DNA from: Ophiura sarsii | Lineage: Eukaryota; Echinodermata; Ophiuroidea; Amphilepidida; Ophiuridae | Assembly: GCA_035610835.1 (NCBI GenBank) | Contig: CM069447.1 | Coordinates: 57,481,048-57,545,047, forward strand | Direction: 5' to 3' | Length of the DNA: 64,000 bases | Part shown: positions 9,951 through 19,615 of the stretch, in pieces | How positions within the stretch are numbered: the stretch's first letter is position 1 | Layout: each line of letters opens with the position of its first letter | Translations under genes and position numbers: made by a program | The notes under the pieces: generated by a model | The model's database searches: none | What the model was told of the DNA's origin: nothing | The model's input: only the letters and a program-made list of their open reading frames with translations

Positions 9951-10167
9951 CACATTTCCAATTTTCTTGAGGGATCTTCTAATAAGGCCCTTCCGTTGGG
10001 CCGATGTTGTTGCTACTTTGACAGCCCCTGTCCTAATGTTCATTAACTTCTTATTTTCTGCAATGGCCAGGTCCCGGTATTTGACCCTTTCATCATTAGC
10101 CGTTTCCTTCCATGCATTGCCAGCATCATGCATGGCTTTCTTCCTAACTGTGCGCCGGATTTCATAC
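9951..10167 (-). CDS. Homeobox gene, exon 4: HMG-box-like segment
   Basis: The donor GTATGT follows 9951. Two acceptors are possible: TTTTAACAG, giving a start at 10167, or CGCACAG, giving a start at 10147. Only the second keeps the frame with exon 3 (phase 1); the first has the better pyrimidine tract and would need a missed small exon. The peptide contains RKKAMHDAGNAWKETANDER followed by VKYRDLAIAENKKL. This resembles helices 2-3 of an HMG box (Trp, Lys-rich, Tyr and Ala at the usual spacing), and with the end of exon 3 (HKIFLKEYFRNA) would form an HMG-like domain. HMG boxes bind and bend DNA. It ends in phase 0. Domain assignment is by eye. Confidence 0.6.
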
Positions 10168-10184
10168 CTGTTAAAACAAAACAA

Positions 10185-10844
10185 GATGCAAAGAAATGTG
10201 GGTAAACCTATTTCATGATAATTACATGAGTTTACTGTATGTTATCTTTTTGTGATATGACAGATTGAAATAGTGTAACTCACGTTTTGGAGACCCGAAC
10301 CTAACTAATAAGGATTCACATTAAAGGTGTATGTTCCGATCACTTTTTTTGGCTATAATTTTTTTTCACATCAAGATGTTTGGATATTAGAAGAATCCCC
10401 CATATTTTTCTCATTATGTCTGTAAAATCTTAAGGGCCAGAAATGTTCCATTTAGAAATTATAGGCTAAAATGTGTTGAATTACTGTCAAAGGTGGTTAA
10501 CCACCAGCAAGTTTGTGTACTTCTCAATGGGTAAATTTTGTGTGGCCTTGTGCTTCTAAAATTAGAACCATTAGAGTTATGCAACTCAAACTTAGGAATG
10601 TGACAATTTTAAGGATGACCTTTCATGTAAAATAGAAAACATCAAGTTGAAAATCAGGCCAGCAAGCAGATCATCTACCTTTAAAACCTTCTCTATCAGA
10701 TACACAATAATAATTGTGGGTTTTCTTGCAAGAAGCGACTTAATGAGTTAGAGCGGCACATCCCTATGACTTTTATCATACACGATAAGTTTATGTTTGG
10801 ACAGACATGTTAACCATCATGTTATGCATTACAGTTTTTCCCAC
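10185..10844. other. Intron sequence of the homeobox gene
   Basis: No convincing exon on either strand. A small candidate near 10283-10300 with a GTGAGT donor on the minus strand does not restore phase between exons 3 and 4. Confidence 0.4.
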
Positions 10845-10974
10845 CTGCATTTCGGAAATACTCCTTTAGGAAGATCTTATGGGGATCTGTCCTTTGGTTT
10901 AGTTTAAGTGGCTTTCTTCTGACAACTTCACCATTGGCTAGCCGCAGACTCTTCTTCTTGTTATTGATCCAATT
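10845..10974 (-). CDS. Homeobox gene, exon 3: homeodomain helix 3 and start of HMG-like segment
   Basis: The acceptor (GCTATCTAG) and donor (GTGGGA) on the minus strand enclose 130 bp; entry is phase 0, exit phase 1. It begins NWINNKKKSLRLANGEVVRR, the recognition helix of the homeodomain whose first two helices are in exon 2. Trp48 and Asn51 of the homeodomain numbering are kept, while position 49 is Ile and the usual Arg53 region is Lys-rich. The end, NQRTDPHKIFLKEYFRNA, looks like the first helix of an HMG-type box. Confidence 0.8.
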
Positions 10975-11242
10975 CTAGATAGCAAGAGGAAACATATTTC
11001 ATTACAATTTTATATAATAAAAGTATTAATGATTCTCTGAAATATAAATAAGGGGCATTGAGAGATACATAGTAGGCCTAGAGTGTGCCTTCCATTTTCA
11101 TGGAAAGTTTTTTTTGTTGTTGCATCAAATAAATACTTTTAAGGGGATGCAACAATGAAGTGTTTTTTTATTTTGTGAGTGCTGTAATTACTGAACTATA
11201 AACTCAAAATTATATAAAAGTAGTTTTTGGAAAGGAAATGGA

Positions 11243-11425
11243 TCTAGTCATCAATACTAGTCCAGCTTAGGACGGACTAACATCAAGCTAGTCCAGCTTT
11301 GGACGGACTAACATCAAGCTAGTCGAGCGACTAGCGTAGAGCTAGTCCAGCAATGATGGACTAGGCTAAAGCTAGTCAAAATGAGCACCATCTGGACTAG
11401 CTTTAAGTTAGTCAGGCAGGCAGGC
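11243..11425. repeat. CTAGTC-rich repetitive, palindromic tract
   Basis: Within about 180 bp the motif CTAGTCCAGC or its variants and reverse complements occurs repeatedly, together with GGACGGACTAACATCAAG twice. It lies in the long intron between exons 2 and 3. Confidence 0.75.
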
Positions 11426-11615
11426 GGACCAATTTAGGTTTTCAGTATGGGGTCATTTTAAAGGAATATACTCGTTTAGAATTTTCAAATTATAATAAGC
11501 TCCACATTTAGAAATATTATCTTCTAATTTTTTGCTACTCCATTCCAGATAGCTTTTCCTATAATTACAAATAGGCTACAGGCGGTGAATTACAATTTTG
11601 AAATTATACAAACTC

Positions 11616-12418
11616 TTAAAGACGTATTATGTGATCTTTTGCAAGTATCTCTATCATTGATTTTTACTATGAAAGCAGATTTTCTTGCAGATTTTCAAGT
11701 TGGTCATAAATCATCAAGATCTTCCAAGTTACAGATCGATACAATTCCTAATTACTTCAAAATCATGGTTTGAATATAGATTGTACCGAGCGGTACAATA
11801 TATTTTTCAAATTTTACTCTAAATTCACTCTTTAAACCATGATTTTGAGGTTATTAGGAATTGTATCGCTCTGTAACTTGGAATATATTTATGATTTATG
11901 ATCCAGTGATGTAGTACTCGAGTCCGCACTTGGACTCGAGACCGGTCTCGAGTCCCTATTTTGAAGGACTCGGACTCGGAGTCGGACTCGGGCACTAGGG
12001 ACTCAGGAATTGTGCCCGAGTCCTGTCCAAGTCCAGTCAAGTATTGGCTTATTTTGTTTGCAGTAATTAAATACTTATTTAGTCATCAAATCTTCAACAG
12101 TTTAGAAATAATGTCATAAGTCATCATAAATACATCTGAACAGTTAACAATATGCTGTTGAAAACACCTTTTGATAATAATGAGTCTTTTGACTCAGACT
12201 CGAACATGAAGGACTCGGTCTCGGACTCGGACAGTAAGGACTCGGTCTCGGACTCGGACTCGAAAGGTAAGGACTGGGACTCGGACTCGGGTAGGGTGGA
12301 CTCGACTACAACACATGATCAGAAAAGTAAATCTGCAAGAAAATCTGCTTCCATTTTTTTTCTCGAAGGATTGAGGGCATCCCATGGAAAAGATCACATA
12401 ATATATATATACCTTTAA
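11616..12418. mobile_element. Palindromic DNA element with nested GACTCG-repeat element
   Basis: The ends are inverted repeats: left TTAAAG then TATTATGTGATCTTTT, right AAAAGATCACATAATA then CTTTAA. A second inverted pair (GCAGATTTTCTTGCAGAT and its complement) lies further in. Inside, 11728-11885 forms a long imperfect hairpin around the centre near 11800. Inside that element, about 11904-12314 is rich in GACTCG/CGAGTC hexamers and has its own inverted ends (GTAGTACTCGAGTCC and GGACTCGACTAC), with ATGATC on both sides. The open frames across the GACTCG part encode Asp/Ser repeats and are not credible genes. A fragment of the outer family recurs near 26743-26815. Confidence 0.6.
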
Positions 12419-13294
12419 TTAATCATGTTAATCCCCATTGGCTAACATCGCCCCATCACGAACAGGTCGAATGTACCTTATTAGTACATTGACCCAACAA
12501 CCACGCATGTCCCACTAATGTTGTGTTAAACTGCATCAAATCCATAACCTGTGACCTACCTACTGATGATTGACATTAAAATCTTATGTACGAATATCTT
12601 TAGAAAAAATCAATATCAAAAAAGGAAGAAAATCCACTTTTGTGATGTAAATAAAACCATTTTTATTTTTATGATAATTTGAAATACATGTATACGGAGA
12701 TCAGCCATATGTTACCATGTGAAGATAGCAACAAACAGCGGCACATATTGTATGTTCGTCGATTTCAACAAGGGCGCAAAGTGATGAGAATCACGTGGTT
12801 GGCGAAGCTGTCCCCATGGTGTACACTCCCCGCTCTCCCCTACTTGTATATACATTTGATTAATAGTTCAATAATTACAGCAATCACAAAATTCAAAAAA
12901 ATCAAATCAAAAACTTCCTTGAGTCCCCCCCCCCCCCTTAAAAGCATACTATTATAGGCCTACTATCTGATTCCGTTTCCCAGTCTCTCAGTAATAGTTC
13001 ACAATTTGATAATTTCGACGTTAGGCCTACACCCGGGGGCCTACATTGTAGATCACATCGAAATTTAATCAGCATAATTTGCCCACCATGGCGAATTTCT
13101 ATAGCCCCACGTGCTCCTACGTTATCTATTGAAACATTTGCTCCAATTTTATATTTCTTGACAATCTCTCCTTGATACGTCTCATTGTAATATAATGATT
13201 GTCACAAGCTCATAAACATTTTCTTAAACAGTTTATTTAAATTTCATAGAATAGTTAAACAGAATGACATTTTATGGATTTTCAAAATTCGTAC
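12419..13294. other. Intron 2 sequence of the homeobox gene
   Basis: AT-rich non-coding sequence; nothing recognised beyond a short C run near 12926. Confidence 0.4.
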
Positions 13295-13439
13295 CTTAAC
13301 CTGGCCTAGCTCCAAGCCAGTTTCTTGACTTGCCTCCTCGGCCTGCAGTCTGGTTTCAGGTGTAGCTTGATTGACCATACCGCCCGTCCAATATCTGAGC
13401 AACTGTGTACGTTGCTCATCTGATATGACCTTATTATGG
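13295..13439 (-). CDS. Homeobox gene, exon 2: homeodomain helices 1-2
   Basis: The acceptor (CTTATGTATTTCAG) and donor (GTACGAAT) on the minus strand enclose 145 bp; it completes a split Asp codon from exon 1 and leaves in phase 0. The peptide runs from DHNKVISDEQRTQLLRYWTG to SQETGLELGQVK and continues into exon 3 as NWINNKKK. Joined, residues 22-81 of the predicted protein fit a 60-residue homeodomain. The helix 1-2 pattern (Glu-Gln, Arg-Tyr, Gly-Met, Asn-Gln, then a Glu-Thr-Leu stretch) resembles the first homeodomain of vertebrate HDX, from family memory rather than a search. Likely a nuclear DNA-binding protein. Confidence 0.82.
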
Positions 13440-14068
13440 CTGAAATACATAAGGGGAAAATGACAGTGTAAAATAGCAAATTATCGTGGCGTGCGTGCTA
13501 GAGGAAGGGCACCCCTCACCAACCCAAGTTTGATTGATCACTAGTGTGGGGGAGAATTATCACTCGGTCGGGGCTGGACTGGCCCACCCGGGGGCCCAAA
13601 CAAGTATGTGCCGTCAGTGGTGAAGACATCCTCTTCTGCTAGTTATAGACCGCCCGCCCGCCTCACCACCCGCCTCATTTGAGCCTGCAATGCCCTGCAT
13701 CAGTTCTTTTAAAACCCCTTTTTTATTGAAAATTCAAATATCCCCAATCTTTCGGAAAATGTGCGTTCTTACTAATCAAAATGTGAAAATAAATCAGTTC
13801 TCATAACCCCAGCTGGGCCCAGGGTCACAATTTTTCGTCACTAAATTTCGCTTAGTTCAGTTCCGAAACCCTAGTGCAATCCAACTTAAATAATACTGCA
13901 CACGTCATGCAGTGGTCAGAGTTCATTGATATGTATTACATGTCACGCTACAGTAATTGTGCCACAAAGCTCACGAAGCTGGACATAAACCATGATGAAC
14001 AGAAAGGAATGAAGACATTTTCTGTATTGTGATTGAGCTAGCTTTAAAACCATTTAAAACCCCATGCA

Positions 14069-14913
14069 TAGGGGAGAACGGGGTAAGTTGAGCCACTGGG
14101 TAAGTTGAGCCACCCCCTGTATAGGGAAACTATTGACATTCCTAATTTTACACTGCCCTCTATTGTTAGATGACATCACTCAAACGTCTCTGGTGACAAC
14201 CTTGCATTGTGTGCATACATGGTAAGAAAATTTAGCTAGAAAGTTGATTTTGGACACATCTGAGTAAATTTTTGAAAAAATGGTTTACATGGTTTTTTTC
14301 TTAGAAGTGCATAGATTATATTAGTGCAACTTTGTGTGCTAAAAGGGTGACATGTGCACTTAAATTTAGTAACATGTTGAAAATGTCATTAAACTTCAGT
14401 AGGGAAGGGGGGGGGGTATTTTTTCATAAGTTGACCGTCGCGGGGTAAGATGAGCCATTTTTCACAGGGTAAGTTGAGCATAGGAAATAGCCATGATAAA
14501 ATAAAATTTGTCAAAATTTAGTACGAAAATTGTGGGGAAGTGTTTTAAAATTCCAGTTTGGATCAAAGTATTAACAATTATGAGTATATTTCACTTTTAC
14601 CATGAATAAACCAAAATTTCTGAAACTTATTTTCTGATTTCAAATGTCCCATTGATTATTGTGGTGGCTCAACTTACCCACACTGGTGGCTCAACTTACC
14701 CATGGTCCGGGGTAAGTTGAGCCACTTTACCAAATTTTTTCAAGCATCTCCCATGAATAAACAATAGCAATTGGTTCAATTATTATGTTATACTAAGTAA
14801 GTCAACACTCTAAAGTTTTACTTGCAACACTATAAGTTTGAAGGTCTGTCTTTTAATATCTGCACAATAGGGCAAAATGTGAAAAATGGCTCATCTTACC
14901 CCGTTCTCCCCTA
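14069..14913. mobile_element. Non-autonomous DNA transposon, GGGGAGAACGGGG ends
   Basis: The left end reads TAGGGGAGAACGGGGTAAG and the right end CTTACCCCGTTCTCCCCTA, exact inverted repeats. Inside, GGTAAGTTGAGCCAC and its complement recur several times, forming subterminal direct and inverted repeats. No coding capacity. It lies in intron 1 of the homeobox gene. Confidence 0.85.
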
Positions 14914-15773
14914 TAAATGACAAATCATAGCTTTGTATCGAGGTAGGCATAGTCGTGCAGTCACCAAAGACATGGCCATGGATCAGGCTTGTTTTATTAT
15001 ACATGTTACAAGTTTCAAAATCAATTGTGCAATGTTCACTAGTGAACGATCATGACCATGGCCTGGTGTCGTACCCCGGGGCCCGCCCCAGGGTCGTACA
15101 ACCAGATCTGGTACAAATCATACCTTCCCATCCCAAAGTATTTATTAGGCCTCGTATATTTTGCGATTCAATAAATCTTATCTCAGCCTCAAAGTCTCAG
15201 CCTTACATTATTTAGATCAACTTTGTTTCTCAAATTAATACAATTAAAATCATTATCATTCAAAATAGAAAAAATAACTTTAAAACCATTGTAAAGTGAA
15301 CGGCTCATCATTTCAAAAATTCATGCTTCTCATGCTAATTGCTATAGTAGGGCCTATTAGAATTAATATCATGAAATGTTTATGTAAATAGTGTACGGTG
15401 AATATCAATAAATATTAGTTTCTTTAGCTTTATTATTAATATCGGTGAACAATTTTTTGAGGAAAATTGAACATGAGACAATGGCCTATAGTCTCACAGA
15501 ATTGAGCTGTATGAAAATAATAAATTTGTTGACTGAATGAACGTATACTCTGCATAAACCATGGAAGTTATGTCCGAGTTATATTATAGTTAATACTGGA
15601 AATATAATAAGATAACTTCTAGTCCTAGTGGTTAAGGCCGGGGAAGTGAGTACATCTCTCTGGTATAACTTTAAGGAGACTCAGCAGGTTTAGGCCGTAT
15701 ATATAGACTACGATAACTTCTCAGACCTACATGTAATCTGAAGTGAAGTTACTCATAAGAAATTAACACTTAC

Positions 15774-15829
15774 TCGATGCCTATGGCTTCTCCTACGGTT
15801 CCTCCTCCTGTAAGACGCGTGTCAGACAT
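15774..15829 (-). CDS. Homeobox gene, exon 1 with start codon
   Basis: On the minus strand an ATG at 15829 opens a short frame (MSDTRLTGGGTVGEAIGI) that ends at a strong donor (GTAAGTG) after two bases of an Asp codon. Exon 2 supplies the third base, so the join is in frame. The homeodomain then starts about residue 22. No other ATG-bearing exon with a matching phase was found upstream, and the placement at the 5' end of the chain supports this as the translation start. The gene continues leftwards through exons at 13439, 10974, 10167, 5571, 4198, 3320, 2412 and 2218. The promoter should lie just to the right of 15829. Confidence 0.65.
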
Positions 15830-16736
15830 TTTGTCACTATACAAGATGAGTCTCGGTCTACACACTACACAGGCCTGGCCTCAGGGTCACTAAATTATAA
15901 TAATATTATGGTGCTGATGAGACTGTTAAACAAAATCGCGGGAAAAATCGTCGTTATCCGTTTCCAAATCGTCAGGATTATTCCGATGTGTATAGTTAAC
16001 AATAATATAAACAAAATTGTCGTTAGCAGTCGTCAGGTTAGCAGTCAAAGAAAATTGTATTTACTTGGACACTTCAGTTTCGACTAGGCGCAGCAGCAGC
16101 CTAAAACAAAACGAATAGCACGAATTTGCACCTCACTCATTTTTTGTTCGTCCCAAGAGGGGGTACAGTGTTACCAATGATTCACCACCTGTAAAGTGAC
16201 CCGGTATCGTTTTGTCATTTAATAAAACTGGGGCAGTGAGGATGGGAACTGGAGCTTTTTTTTTTTTTAGAACACCGTAGTCGACGTGCTGATAGCAATG
16301 GTTTCATAGCCAATGAATAAATAATATCCTGGAATAGATCCCTACATTTGGTTTGGAGTGATCTGACCAACTGGTTCGCTTTGAAGCCATAAAATTCCAG
16401 GTGACATTGACATTTATAGAGGGCAGCAGACGATCGCAAATGTTTTTTCGATATAATGTTGTATTGTTTCACGCCAGTATTCAACGGACGCTAGATTGCT
16501 GACGTCGTTGACCCACTTACCCTCCCTATAGTATGGCATGAATGTAGGCCTATGTTACTATGTTAAATATTATATAAACAATTTCTCACAGGTCACGTTT
16601 GACCCACCTATTGCCAATGTTATCATGTTATATTATGTTGTTATATAATTATTATAAAGTACCAATGAGTGTCAACAACCTAGTTTAATTTCCCACTGCC
16701 AAGGTGACAGGCTCATGAACCAATTATGGCCTACAA
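15830..16736. other. 5' flank of the homeobox gene (possible promoter region)
   Basis: It contains more CpG than its surroundings near 15930-16060, and no exon of either strand is recognisable. It separates the homeobox gene from the TATGT satellite. I cannot identify a TATA box or initiator with confidence. Confidence 0.3.
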
Positions 16737-19600
16737 ATGTTATGTTATGTTATGTTATGTTATGTTATGTTATGTATGTTATGTAATACCTTCATAAGTG
16801 ATAAACATCCTGTTTACATGTATGCCCCCTCTTATGACCCCTATGATGAACATATAAGTTACCACTGTTATTGGGATGTGTTATGTAGTGTATGTTATGT
16901 ATGTTATGATTATTTATACGTTATTATCATGAAATAGTCTCAACACTCTGTGGTCACATGTATGCCCCTCCCATTAAGAATCTATATTTACCACTGTTAT
17001 GTTATGTATGTTATGTATGTTATGATTATTTATAAGTTATTAACGGTATGAAATAGGGCGCAACCTTTAGTCACATGTATGCCCCTCCCATAGGCCTAAT
17101 CCTGATCCTCTTTAAGAATCTATATTTACCACTGTTATGTATGTTGTGTATGTTATGTATATATGTTATGATTATTTATACGTTAGGCCTATATTAAGTA
17201 TTATATTATGAAAGTCTCGACATTTTAGTATGCGGCCTACGCCTTAAGAATCTATATTTATCACTGTTGTGTAGGCCTATGGTATGTATGTATGTTATAT
17301 ATTATGTTATATATGTTATGTATGTTATGTATGTTATGTATGTTAGTATATATATATCATATATGATTATTTATAAGCTAAGTATTACGAAATAGTCGCA
17401 ACACAGTTATTATTTATATGAATTATAGTCAGTCACATGTATGTACCTCCCATTAAGAATTTGTATTTACCACTGTTATGTTTATATTATGTACATGTAT
17501 GTTATGTATGTTATATATGATTATTTATAAGTTATTATTATGAAATAGTCGCAACGTTAGTCACATGTATGCCCCTCCCATAGGCCTACTCCTGATCCTC
17601 TTTAAGAATCTATATTTACCACTGTTATGTTATATGTTATGTTATATGTTATGTTGTGTATGTTATGTATATATACATGTATGTTATGATTATTTATACG
17701 TTATATTAAGTATTATATTATGAAAGTCTCGACATTTTAGTATGCGGCCTACGCCATAAGAATCTATATTTATCACTGTTGTGTAGGCCTATGTTATGTA
17801 TGTTATGTATGTTATATATGTTATATATGTTATGTATGTTATGTATGTTATGTATGTTATGTATGTTAGTATATATATATCATATATGATTATTTATAAG
17901 CTAAGTATTATGAAATAGTCGCAACACAGTTATTATTTATATGAACTATAGTCAGTCACATGTATGTACCTCCCATTAAGAATTTGTATTTACCACTGTT
18001 ATGTTTATATTATGTACATGTATGTTATGTATGTTATATATGATTATTTATAAGTTATTATTATGAAATAGTCGCAACGTTAGTCACATGTATGCCCCTC
18101 CCATAGGCCTACTCCTGATCCTCATTAAGAATCTATATTTACCACTGTTATGTTATATGTTATGTTATATGTTATGTTGTGTATGTTATGTATATATACA
18201 TGTATGTTATGATTATTTATACGTTATATTAAGTATTATATTATGAAAGTCTCGACATTTTAGTATGCGGCCTACGCCATAAGAATCTATATTTATCACT
18301 GTTGTGTAGGCCTATGTTATGTATGTTATGTATGTTATGTATGTTATATATGTTATATATGTTATATATGTTATATATGTTATGTATGTTATGTATGTTA
18401 TGTATGTTCAAGTATATATATATCATATATGATTATTTATAAGCTAAGTATTATGAAATAGTCGCAACACAGTTATTATTTATATGAACTAGTCAGTCAC
18501 ATGTATGTACCTCCCATTAAGAATTTGTATTTACCACTGTTATGTTTATATGTACATGTATGTTATGTATATTATATATGATTATTTATAAGTTATTATT
18601 ATGAAATAGTCGCAACGTTAGTCACATGTATGCCCCTCCCATAGGCCTAATCCTGATCCTCTTTAAGAATCTATATTTACCACTGTTATGTATGTTGTGT
18701 ATGTTATGTATATATGTTATGATTATTTATACGTTTATATTAAGTATTATATTATGAAATAGTCTCAACATTTTAGTCACATGTATGCCCCTCCCATTAA
18801 GAATCTATATTTACCACTGTTATGTTTTGTATGTTATATATGTTATGATTATTTATAAGTTATTAACGGTATTATTATGAAATAGGGCGCAACCTTTAGT
18901 CACTGCCCCTCCCATATCCCTGATCCTCATTAAGAATCTATATTTACCACTGTTATGTTATATGTTATGTTATGTTGTGTATGTTATGTATACATGTATG
19001 TTATGATTATTTATACGTTATATTAAGTATTATAATATTATGAAATAGTCTCAACATTTTAGTCACATGTACATGTATAATTATTGTATGCGGCCTCCCA
19101 TTAAGAATCTATATTTTACCACTGTTGTGTATGTTATATGTAGGTTATGTAGGTTAGTATATGTAAGTAGGGGTGTATGTAATAATACATATGTATTATA
19201 TATATTTCATAATAATACATAAGTAAAATTATGAAATAGTCTCAACACCCTATAGTCGTACGTATGTATGCCCCTCCAATTGACCCTTCATAATCTCTAT
19301 TTACAAATGTTATGTTGTGTATGTTATGTATGTAGTTTGTTATCTTATTTATAAGTTATAATAAGTAGTTTTAGTCTCAACATTTGAGTCATATGCCCTA
19401 ATACCATTAACTCCACAGTGTTATGTTATGATTATTTATAAGTTATAAATATATAGTATCAACATCCTATTTACATGTATTCCCCATTTCCCCCAATAAT
19501 CCATATTTGCCACACAGTTATGTAATGTATGTTAATTATAATAAATATAAGTATAACTACAATGAGTCAACACTCTGGTGTCATTGTATGCCCCCTTAAC
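16737..19600. repeat. TATGT-rich satellite with about 520-bp higher-order repeats
   Basis: It starts with a pure TTATG run (16740-16780) and continues as subunits that repeat blocks such as CACATGTATGCCCCTCCCAT, AAGAATCTATATTTACCACT and GATTATTTATAAGTTATTA. A larger unit recurs three times: the marker GTTGTGTAGGCCTATG lies near 17268, 17782 and 18302, giving periods of about 514-520 bp. Internal TATG/TATA microsatellite length varies between units. No coding sequence. Confidence 0.85.
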
Positions 19601-19615
19601 CCCTCACTATTCACA

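Noticed and set aside
10283..10304. Microexon joining homeobox exons 3 and 4
   Set aside because: Acceptor choices give 17 or 21 bp, neither restoring the frame for the 10167 start.
12152..12418. Asp/Ser-repeat protein
   Set aside because: It is a translation of GACTCG hexamers in a transposon with no splice or family support.
16215..16484. Minus-strand frame of 89 codons upstream of the homeobox gene
   Set aside because: No domain, composition like non-coding sequence, ends in a homopolymer-derived Lys/Ser tail.
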